A stretch of 7,379 nt of DNA from the NCBI GenBank assembly GCA_929200515.1, contig CAKNAD010000101.1, forward strand, positions 1 through 7,379. Reading direction: 5' to 3'. The DNA is from Candidatus Gorgonimonas leptogorgiae. GTDB lineage: Bacteria; Pseudomonadota; Gammaproteobacteria; Pseudomonadales; Endozoicomonadaceae. The notes beneath the pieces were generated by a model. The model made no database searches and had not been told where the DNA came from. It saw nothing but the letters and a program-made list of their open reading frames with translations. Shown here one piece after another: positions 1-5,516 of this stretch; within the stretch, counting starts at the first letter, position 1; the number at the start of each line of letters is the position of its first letter. A program made the position numbers and the translations under genes.

Positions 1-475
1 TTGGTTGAGTTATGGTTGATGTTATTGACTGTATTGTATAGTTTGCTGTTAACTGAGTTGATGGTTGTTTTGTTGTCTGAGTGATAGTTGGTGTTATTGA
101 TTGAGTACTTGTATTATAAAATACTGATGTTTGTATTCTTAATTGAGGTAACAGCGTCGCTTGAGGAGTTGTTGGGCTAAACCTAAGCCTAGTAGTTTTG
201 TTAGAGTTAGTTATATTTCTTCTAGATAAAGTAACAGACACTGCAATGATGGCTCCTAATATTCCAACGCCAGCAATAATCACAACACCTAAAATTATTT
301 TACCAGAAGTGGTTTTCATAAATTTAGTAGCTCTACCATTAAAAAAATGAAAATGAAAAATCTCACGATTTCCAGTGGTTTCATCAAGATTGTCGACTTC
401 TTCGTTATCACAAAGACTTAAAGTACTTTCAGTTTTATTTAAATTATATGGTGTTATAGAAGCTATAGTATTCAA
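1..475 (-). CDS. Single-pass membrane protein with Thr/Ser/Gln-rich repetitive tail (partial, runs off left edge)
   Basis: The frame is open from a TTG at 473-475 to the window edge (158 codons), so the C-terminus is missing. TTG is preferred because AGAGAGG (complement of 481-487) lies 5 nt upstream and the only in-frame ATG (residue 53) sits just before the membrane segment. Residues 1-58 are polar with an acidic patch (DNEEVDNLDE). Residues about 60-83 form one strong transmembrane helix rich in Ile, Val, Gly and Ala, followed by SRR. After residue 84 the chain is Thr/Ser/Gln/Asn-rich and almost free of acidic residues. QSITPTITQ (from 125) recurs as QSITSTITQ (from 149), a period of about 24 residues that probably continues beyond the edge. 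I do not recognise a family. The shape (short cytoplasmic head, one helix, low-complexity stalk) suggests a surface or envelope protein, but orientation is ambiguous because positive charges flank the helix on both sides. Confidence 0.7.
   Translation of the reverse strand, partial: MNTIASITPYNLNKTESTLSLCDNEEVDNLDETTGNREIFHFHFFNGRATKFMKTTSGKIILGVVIIAGVGILGAIIAVSVTLSRRNITNSNKTTRLRFSPTTPQATLLPQLRIQTSVFYNTSTQSITPTITQTTKQPSTQLTANYTIQSITSTITQP
4..115 (-). repeat. Imperfect tandem repeat coding for the Thr/Gln-rich tail
   Basis: Positions about 4-39 and 75-115 are imperfect copies of each other on the DNA level. Both contain GTTATTGA followed by a similar stretch ending in TTGTAT. At the protein level the repeat is QSIT(P/S)TITQ. 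The plus strand here is strikingly T/G-rich because the coding strand is A/C-rich (Thr, Gln, Pro, Asn codons). The array reaches the window edge, so the copy number is unknown. Confidence 0.5.
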
Positions 476-548
476 AACAACCTCTCTGCAAGTTGATATT
501 GTTTTGTATATGTACAATAATAACTTGAATTTTTATTAAAATTATTAG

Positions 549-593
549 ACAGTTTGCCATTTTTAGGCTTTTATTTTTGTATAATCAAACTGT
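549..593. promoter_or_regulatory. Inverted repeat enclosing candidate back-to-back promoters
   Basis: ACAGTTTG (549-556) is exactly inverted as CAAACTGT (586-593), with a 29-nt centre. Plus strand: TTGCCA (554-559) and a perfect TATAAT (580-585), but spaced 20 nt, longer than usual for sigma-70. Minus strand: TTGATT (complement of 583-588), 17 nt, then TAAAAA (complement of 560-565), which would start transcription about 75 nt before the TTG of the left-hand gene. The symmetric arms overlapping both -35 boxes would suit a regulator-binding site. This is seen by eye only. AT-rich DNA yields such matches by chance. Confidence 0.3.
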
Positions 594-979
594 GGTTTAT
601 TTTTCGCTCTTTAGTAAAATGCTATGTTTTTATTTTTCAATAATTAAAATAAGTAATATTTAATCAGGAGTCAAGTATCTTCAAATAAAAGTTGTATGTT
701 TTAATCTAAGGACAATATTCATGCATCAATCTGCCAATAATTAATAGTAACTTGATAACTTGCTAATAACTACAATGGCTACCATTTAGAAAACTTGCAG
801 AAATTTATTCGATAATTCTATTAAACAAATCCAAATAACTAAATGCGTAACTTAAATTAATAAAGCCGAACTTTTAATATTAATAATTGTCTAATATTAC
901 TGTATCTTAGTTTATAATAATTAAAAAGGGCTAAAACAAATTTAATAAAAAAATTTTTTAATATAAATAAGGACTTTAT
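594..979. other. Non-coding gap before the methyltransferase-like gene
   Basis: No reading frame with a credible start and no RNA gene was seen. The one promoter-like sequence is TATAAT at 913-918, with TTGTCT at 887-892 upstream (20-nt spacing, so weak). A start from it would give a leader of about 55 nt. The leader ends in an A/T run (951-960) and a clear AAGGA (969-973) placed 6 nt before the ATG at 980, which fixes the start of the next gene. Confidence 0.4.
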
Positions 980-2095
980 ATGATTTCAACTGTATTAGAA
1001 CATAATTTATTAGCGTTACAAGATGTATCGCCTACTAAATTAGAATCACAATGTAATAGTTTTACTAGTTATCAAAATGATATTAAGCCCGTAGTAATCA
1101 AAGTAGGTAAAAATAGTCTAAATGAATATGAAATTGAATGTGCTTTTGATAAAACGTCTTTAAAAGAAATAAACCAAATATTAAAATCCGTTGATATGCA
1201 TTATGTATATAAGCTACTTAAATATATTTTTTTCGATGCTACGGGAAAAGATATTGAATTAAATTATCGCTATGAAAATTTTACTAAAGATACATGCTTG
1301 CAGAGTTATAAAACTAAAGCAGAACTTGTTTCCGCTATTAATTGTATTAAACAACACTTAATAGAAAGATCCTTAACTCAGGTTTCTAATATAGACTCAT
1401 TAAATACAAAAGAAATTATAGATAATAGCAGTAGAGATTATCCGCTACTATGTGATTTTATTAATTTAATGTCAGATAAATATTTTGGAAACTTAGATTT
1501 TTTCCAGTATAAAAACATAATTTCACTTGCAGATGGCATAAGTTTTTTTAAGGGTTCGGTAAATTCTATAATAAAAGTTTTTGCAAATACGGATAAAAAA
1601 ATCAAATTCACAGCTACAGATATATCATACTCAAAAACTGCCAGCAATTTAAATCTAGTTAATAAAAACATAACAGTTAAAATAGTTAATCTAGATAATA
1701 CACAGAATTTTTTAAAACAAGATATAACTGAGAAATTTGATCTTATATTAATGAAGTCAGGTCTTTGTTGTTGTAATTATAGAACAGCACAATCACTCTC
1801 TTGCGGTGGAATTAAAGTATATGATTCAGAAGGTAAATCGCTAAAAAATTTTTTGGTAAATGTATCTAGTATACTAGATACCGATAAACCATATTCAAAA
1901 GCAGTTTTGACAAGTCGAATTTATCATGAACCTCAATTTCTAGAGGATCAAATACAAGAGTTTAATAATGAAAATACTGAATTTATAGCAGAAATCATTA
2001 GAAATTGTGTAGGAACATTTTCTGGTATTATAATCCATCTGAAACCGATGCCAGATAAAGCTCAAGATGAGTGTTTTGTGCCATCTGATTCCTAA
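980..2095 (+). CDS. Putative class I SAM-dependent methyltransferase-like protein
   Basis: 371 residues; the start is set by AAGGA at 969-973. No signal peptide or membrane segment. Residues 1-150 are not recognised. The rest reads like a Rossmann methyltransferase core: KNIISLADGISFFKGSV (178-194) in the glycine-loop (motif I) position, KIKFTATDIS (207-216) with Asp214 as a candidate acidic SAM-ribose ligand, and KFDLILMKSGLCCC (252-265) as strand 4. This is followed by a Cys-rich stretch with SCGGI (274-278), where an ordinary methyltransferase has its substrate loop. Motif I has one glycine and is degenerate, so catalysis is uncertain. The C-terminal tail KPMPDKAQDECF (355-366) is also preserved in a decayed second copy at 3761-3857, so this is a duplicated family. 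It has its own leader and converges on the remnant ankyrin gene. Substrate unknown; the fold assignment is moderate, from pattern only. Confidence 0.6.
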   Translation: MISTVLEHNLLALQDVSPTKLESQCNSFTSYQNDIKPVVIKVGKNSLNEYEIECAFDKTSLKEINQILKSVDMHYVYKLLKYIFFDATGKDIELNYRYENFTKDTCLQSYKTKAELVSAINCIKQHLIERSLTQVSNIDSLNTKEIIDNSSRDYPLLCDFINLMSDKYFGNLDFFQYKNIISLADGISFFKGSVNSIIKVFANTDKKIKFTATDISYSKTASNLNLVNKNITVKIVNLDNTQNFLKQDITEKFDLILMKSGLCCCNYRTAQSLSCGGIKVYDSEGKSLKNFLVNVSSILDTDKPYSKAVLTSRIYHEPQFLEDQIQEFNNENTEFIAEIIRNCVGTFSGIIIHLKPMPDKAQDECFVPSDS

Positions 2096-2097
2096 AC

Positions 2098-2172
2098 TTC
2101 ATCTAGCTTTGAAGTATCCTTAATTTTAGCTACTTTTCTACTAGAAACTGCACTATTATTTGTACACTTTTG
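2098..2172 (-). pseudogene. Truncated remnant of an ankyrin-protein gene (N-terminal segment)
   Basis: Read on the minus strand this gives QKCTNNSAVSSRKVAKIKD and continues TSKLDE. It matches QKDTINSAISSRKVAEIKD plus NSELDK of the larger ankyrin gene (encoded at about 4748-4819), with most differences being substitutions that keep the frame. The frame meets TAG at once beyond this point, exactly where the methyltransferase-like gene ends, so the ankyrin repeats are gone. On the other side the start codon and first ~35 codons are also deleted, since homology resumes only in the upstream DNA (2186-2256). It cannot make a protein and marks a lost second copy. Confidence 0.8.
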
Positions 2173-2185
2173 ATATATTTCAATA

Positions 2186-2256
2186 CTCTAATATAATAGA
2201 TGCAATATAAATATAAAAGTTATATTAAGAATAAGATAAAAAGCATGAGATACACA
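2186..2256 (-). repeat. Duplicated ankyrin-gene upstream block, left copy
   Basis: This stretch matches 4978-5053, upstream of the larger ankyrin gene. The core at 2227-2250 is identical to 5022-5045 over 24 nt, and flanking sequence matches with small gaps (CAATATAA then ATATAA; GACACA against TACACA). It lies on the upstream side of the ankyrin remnant in both copies, so it belonged to the duplicated unit and probably carried its promoter region. Confidence 0.8.
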
Positions 2257-2265
2257 ATTAAATAG

Positions 2266-2305
2266 TTGCATATATAAACAAAAACATTTAATATTACAAA
2301 TGTAA
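2266..2305 (+). promoter_or_regulatory. Candidate promoter with a palindrome at the start site
   Basis: TTGCAT (2266-2271) and TAATAT (2289-2294) are spaced 17 nt, a normal sigma-70 distance, each a partial match to consensus. TTACAAATGTAA (2294-2305), two 5-nt arms around AA, overlaps the expected transcription start and is placed like an operator. The leader would be about 40 nt, ending in TAAGGT (2332-2337) 5 nt before the ATG at 2343. Confidence 0.35.
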
Positions 2306-2342
2306 CATTATCCGATAAATAAAAATAATAATAAGGTATATA

Positions 2343-3719
2343 ATGAATTTTATTCTTCTTCTTAATTTGATATTAGCTTTCTTTGCTACTCCAGTTATAA
2401 ATAATAGTGACCTTAACTCACAGAATATCCTTTATAACTTAGTGGATAACGCAGTAGCTAATAACTATAAGTATTCAAACGGCATAACTTCTACGCTACT
2501 ACATGATTTTAGTTTAGAAGCTAAAAATAATACAGCATCGATACATGAATTTTTTTTTACAGAGAAAAATAACTGTATTTTATTTACTCGAAATAAACAA
2601 CAAAGCAATAATAACTCGAAAGATGTAGCAGATAATCAATACTTTAATACAATTCTATATATAGATCGTTATTATAAATCTGTAGTTTCGTTACTACAAA
2701 CACAGGTAGATATTAAAAGTATAAACTTTAATCAACAAAAAAAAATAATTTATTTTATAGCTGGTAATCGTGCTTTAGGTTACAAATTAGCTGATAACAA
2801 TCAACTAACTAGAATTTACCAATCACCTGAATACCCTGAATACCCTGAAATAATAGATATATCGCTAAATCATGATGCTTCTTTATTAGCCATAGCATTA
2901 AAACCAAATAAACTTGTTATGTCAATTATAAACAATCAAGATATAAATCCTAGCTCTGGACGTATGTATTCACTACCAGTAGAAAAAATAGTTAGTATAA
3001 AATTTTCATCAACAGACCCCATTTTAGCCATTGAAAATACTAACAATATTAAAACTAGCATTATACTCTTCAAATTAACTGAAGATAATTACTTAGGTTT
3101 ACCTTTATATAATACTCTTGGATATAATATTATTAAATATGATATTACTCCCATAGAAAAACAGGTTGTTTTACAACAAAGTACCGATTCGATTGACAAT
3201 GGCAATAAATATTTAACTATTATTGGAGAAAAAAATTATATTGACTACTATCCCAATCCTCTACCAATAACTGACATTAATTTTAATGAAAAGCAAATGT
3301 CGTCATCTAATATAGTAGATTTTGTAGTATGCAAAAACAAAGATACAATTATTGCTATTAAAAAATCAGCCAGCAATAAGACAGCTTTATATTTTATCTC
3401 GGCATACCAAGATAAATATAACTTTCAACTAACTGCAAAAAAAATAAACGGTAAAAATAATGATTATGTTTTAATAGATGACTTTTACCCTTATAATTTA
3501 GAATATCAAAAATCTCAAGAAATCTTTACAGATGCAAATTCAGTTATAGTAAATAAAGATAGCAGTGAAATAGCTGTTATAGGAAATAACAAAATACAAA
3601 TTTATAATATAAAATATTCTGTAATTTATACTATGAGGTCTGAACTGTATAAAATACTTTCTAAATATTATAAAGCATCAAAATTATACTATTTACACCT
3701 AATAGGTTCTAGTAATTGA
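2343..3719 (+). CDS. Exported beta-propeller (WD40-like) protein, family not recognised
   Basis: 458 residues; the start is supported by TAAGGT 5 nt upstream. Residues 3-15 (FILLLNLILAFFA) are a short hydrophobic leader, a probable Sec signal or anchor, although the usual basic residues are missing before it. The mature chain is Asn/Ile/Lys-rich and dominated by short beta-strand patterns with loops, resembling propeller blades: IIDISLNHDASLLAIALKPN (170-189), then IVSIKFSSTDPILAIEN, and later SVIVNKDSSEIAVIGNNKIQ near the end. These follow the 'position, strand, Asp/Ser turn, self-reporting strand' rhythm of WD40 repeats, but no canonical WD pair is visible. The last ~35 residues are basic and Tyr-rich (YKILSKYYKASKLYYLHL), probably a helix. 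It lies between the two decayed module copies with its own leader. It could be a periplasmic or secreted binding scaffold. The fold is an inference from pattern. Confidence 0.6.
   Translation: MNFILLLNLILAFFATPVINNSDLNSQNILYNLVDNAVANNYKYSNGITSTLLHDFSLEAKNNTASIHEFFFTEKNNCILFTRNKQQSNNNSKDVADNQYFNTILYIDRYYKSVVSLLQTQVDIKSINFNQQKKIIYFIAGNRALGYKLADNNQLTRIYQSPEYPEYPEIIDISLNHDASLLAIALKPNKLVMSIINNQDINPSSGRMYSLPVEKIVSIKFSSTDPILAIENTNNIKTSIILFKLTEDNYLGLPLYNTLGYNIIKYDITPIEKQVVLQQSTDSIDNGNKYLTIIGEKNYIDYYPNPLPITDINFNEKQMSSSNIVDFVVCKNKDTIIAIKKSASNKTALYFISAYQDKYNFQLTAKKINGKNNDYVLIDDFYPYNLEYQKSQEIFTDANSVIVNKDSSEIAVIGNNKIQIYNIKYSVIYTMRSELYKILSKYYKASKLYYLHLIGSSN
2826..2852 (+). repeat. In-frame 9-bp minisatellite coding PEYPEYPE
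   Basis: CCTGAATAC occurs twice in tandem (2826-2834, 2835-2843) and a third, imperfect unit CCTGAAATA follows (2844-2852). It adds Pro-Glu-Tyr units (residues 162-169) in a loop before a propeller-like strand without changing the frame. It may vary in length between strains. Confidence 0.75.
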
Positions 3720-3760
3720 TTGTTGTTTCTAGATTAATAAGTGTTTACACGTGGTAGTTG

Positions 3761-3857
3761 GAAATAATGTAGGAGTATTTTCTAGTATTATGCTCCATCT
3801 CTAAAACCGATGCCAGATAAAGCTCAAGAGGAGTGTTTTATGCTACCTAGTACCTGA
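3761..3857 (+). pseudogene. Frameshifted 3'-end remnant of a second methyltransferase-like gene
   Basis: This is a clear copy of 2001-2095, the 3' end of the methyltransferase-like gene. The first part reads NNVGVFSSIMLHL then stops. A 2-nt insertion (CTCTAAAACC against CTGAAACC) shifts the frame, after which it reads KPMPDKAQEECFMLPST and stops at TGA 3855-3857, matching KPMPDKAQDECF of the intact gene. Weaker similarity may begin near 3731. Nothing of the first ~340 residues remains and no start is present. It faces the ankyrin gene in the same convergent arrangement as the intact copy. Confidence 0.85.
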
Positions 3858-3912
3858 GCTTTATTATTTATTCTTGTGTATTAACCTTATGTTATTTTAG
3901 ATAGATGTGTAC

Positions 3913-3966
3913 AAAACAAATTCTTTGTTTTTAACAGGTAACAAGTTACCTGCTTAAGGTATTTTT
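3913..3966 (+). terminator. Tandem hairpins, candidate terminator between convergent genes
   Basis: AAAACAAA (3913-3920) pairs with TTTGTTTT (3924-3931) as a first, AT-only hairpin. CAGGTAAC (3935-3942) pairs perfectly with GTTACCTG (3945-3952), and TTAA on each side (3931-3934 and 3954-3957) extends the stem past a bulged C. GGTATTTTT follows (3958-3966), so the T run starts about 5 nt after the stem: acceptable but not ideal for intrinsic termination on the plus strand. On the minus strand no T run follows. Confidence 0.45.
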
Positions 3967-4006
3967 GTATCTTTATAAAACTCAAGTAATTTTAATTTTT
4001 AAGAGG

Positions 4007-4923
4007 TTAATTAGATTTCTGAGTGTTTTCTAAAGGAAATAAAACGTTTTTTAAATGTTCCTTAATTTCGCTAGTTAATTGTAAACGGTCAATATCGCTA
4101 TGCGTTTTTATTCCATGTTTTGTTAACAACTTATAGATATTTCCTTTATTTTCTTCGGAGTAATTACTAAACTTTGGTAACAGATATAAGCACTTATCAT
4201 TGGGAATTGTTACTCCCCTACAAATTAATTCTAAAATATATAATCTACTATATTTATTATATAAAGCTATTTTAGTTTCGTAAGACATCGACTCATCTTC
4301 TTCTATAAAAGTATTGATTTTTGCTCCTTTATCAAGTAAGAATTGAAATACTTCATAACGATGCTTGAGAATTGCCATTGCAAGAGGAGAATATTCTGTT
4401 CCAGTATCTATATTCACATCGGCACCATGATCTATTAAGGTTTGTAATATTGGTATAATTATTGTATCATCTAAAGCATATATTGGTAGATACTCCATTG
4501 TATGATATAAAAAACATCTGTTAGGTTTATATGTAGCTAACGTTTTAGTTTTATCTTTATTATTAGGATCGAACCCTTCTTCTAAGAAAAATGTAAGTAG
4601 CTCATTATCACAATGACTAATAGCCAGCTCTAAAGGGTGACTATCATATTGAGCATCAAGAAGATTTTTAAGTCTCGCACCTTGTTTTATTAGGTCTTTA
4701 ATTCCTTTAATACTATAGAAAAAAAAGACTGCTTGCCTTAGTTCTTTATCTAGCTCTGAATTATCCTTAATTTCAGCTACTTTTCTACTAGAAATTGCAC
4801 TATTAATTGTATCCTTTTGCGTTATTTCACCACTATTTAAATAATTAGTAACTTGTGGTTGTTTAGGTTTTTTTTAAAAGGTATACAAGAAAACATACCT
4901 CTAGATATTTTTGATGCAAACAT
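4007..4923 (-). CDS. Ankyrin-repeat protein, interrupted by a frameshift at an A8 run
   Basis: AAGGA (complement of 4930-4934) lies 6 nt before an ATG at 4921-4923, reading MFASKISRGMFSCIPFKK, then eight A's (complement of 4868-4875). As written the frame goes to a stop after about 28 codons. One extra A joins it to a long frame beginning KPKQPQVTNYLN, giving 305 residues. Ankyrin-type units are visible in that numbering at about 95-123 (HPLELAISHCDNELLTFFLE), 147-171 (ILQTLIDHGADVN) and 178-204 (SPLAMAILKHRYEVFQFLLD). Degenerate half-repeats follow near 230 and 262 (LLTKHGIKTH). No signal peptide. The long frame has no ATG until residue 143, in the middle of the repeats, so a start there (4498) would give an implausible 163-residue fragment. 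It is either a recent pseudogene or rescued by slippage. Ankyrin proteins of intracellular bacteria are often host-directed; the partner is unknown. Confidence 0.75.
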
Positions 4924-4977
4924 ATTCTTTCCTTAAATTATAATTGTATTGTAAAGTAAAAAGAGTTTTTAATACTT

Positions 4978-5053
4978 CAATATAACGGACACAATATAAA
5001 GATATAAGTTCTATTAATACTAAGAATAAGATAAAAAGCATGAGAGACACAGT
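4978..5053 (-). repeat. Duplicated ankyrin-gene upstream block, right copy
   Basis: Partner of 2186-2256. The identical 24-nt core is 5022-5045. It lies 55-130 nt upstream of the ankyrin start at 4923. Homology ends near 5053, which marks one boundary of the duplicated unit; beyond it the two loci carry unrelated sequence. Confidence 0.8.
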
Positions 5054-5059
5054 TTATAC

Positions 5060-5340
5060 ATGTGGAAGATGAAAATGCTGGGTTTCAGGGCTAAGTAAAA
5101 AGATTTAATTCAAGGCAAAATACTGCCCGAATGCAGGTTGCATTTCTAGCTGTTTTAACAATGGAGTAAACCTTTTTATTGCTCACAGAGGGAAAGTCTT
5201 TTTGGCTTTTAAACTTTGTTAATACTTTTTAACTTAGTACGAATATAAATAGCCAAAGTAGATACCTTATTTAACAAGCCAAAAAGTTACTTGCTGAAAA
5301 GACGCATCTTCAAGATATCTTGAAGGTGTGATTTTTAGCA
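5060..5340. other. Non-coding block of distinct composition with inverted repeats
   Basis: This part of the 4924-5516 gap is less A/T-dominated than its surroundings (for example GCTGGGTTTCAGGGC near 5077 and ACTGCCCGAATGCAGG near 5123). CTTTTTGGCTT (5198-5208) is inverted as AAGCCAAAAAG (5276-5286), extending inward to TTAAA/TTTAA past one extra C. On the minus strand 5094-5228 is open for 45 codons and reads like protein (FKSQKDFPSVSNKKVYSIVK), but has no start codon and is closed by stops on both sides. It may be a decayed mobile element or gene end, or a structured RNA. I cannot identify it. Confidence 0.4.
5293..5339. terminator. Long imperfect hairpin with a perfect 18-bp palindrome
   Basis: CTTCAAGATATCTTGAAG (5308-5325) is a perfect palindrome. 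CAT/GTG on either side adds three pairs (one G-T wobble). Further out, past a small internal loop, GCTGAAAA (5293-5300) pairs with TTTTTAGC (5332-5339). It could end transcription, because T's at 5332-5336 follow the inner stem, but those T's also form the outer stem. It may instead be an operator or the end of a mobile element. No gene runs into it on the plus strand. Confidence 0.4.
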
Positions 5341-5442
5341 CATGAATATTGATAACAAATTACGGAACTATAATCACATAAATTTATCTAATGTATATAG
5401 TAGCACTTAACTATCTTTATTGTTACAAGGTTTACTTTTAGC

Positions 5443-5470
5443 TTTATAGGTAAATATTTACACCTATAAA
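5443..5470. promoter_or_regulatory. Operator-like dyad upstream of the zinc-module gene
   Basis: TTTATAGG (5443-5450) is exactly inverted as CCTATAAA (5463-5470), and the centre holds a second palindrome, TAAATATTTA (5451-5460). It ends 46 nt before the ATG at 5517, where a promoter would be expected (TTGTTA at 5420-5425 followed by TTATAG-like sequence at about 18 nt). A regulator site over the promoter is plausible but unproven. Confidence 0.35.
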
Positions 5471-5516
5471 ATTGTATAACTTTTATCTAAAATTAATAAA
5501 ATTTATGGATTCACTC

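Noticed and set aside
515..517. Upstream in-frame TTG as start of the left-hand membrane protein
   Set aside because: No Shine-Dalgarno precedes it, whereas the TTG at 473-475 has AGAGAGG at proper spacing.
1438..1671. Open frame of 77 codons on the minus strand
   Set aside because: It lies wholly inside the methyltransferase-like gene, has no ribosome binding site and resembles no protein; it is an antisense shadow.
4007..4498. A separate 163-residue gene starting at the ATG at 4498
   Set aside because: The same frame continues with clear ankyrin coding upstream to 4873, and the 75-nt remnant at 2098-2172 matches that upstream part, so the ATG is internal.
4937..4942. TATAAT on the minus strand upstream of the ankyrin gene
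   Set aside because: It is only about 14 nt before the ATG, so transcription would start inside the ribosome binding site. No -35 at the proper distance.
5188..5198. GAGGGAAAGTC, resembling the GAGGAAAGTC signature of RNase P RNA
   Set aside because: None of the other conserved RNase P segments are present nearby and the continuation (TTTTTGG) does not fit.
5342..5410. 22-codon open frame MNIDNKLRNYNH...
   Set aside because: No ribosome binding site, low-complexity AT-rich content, and expected by chance in such a gap.
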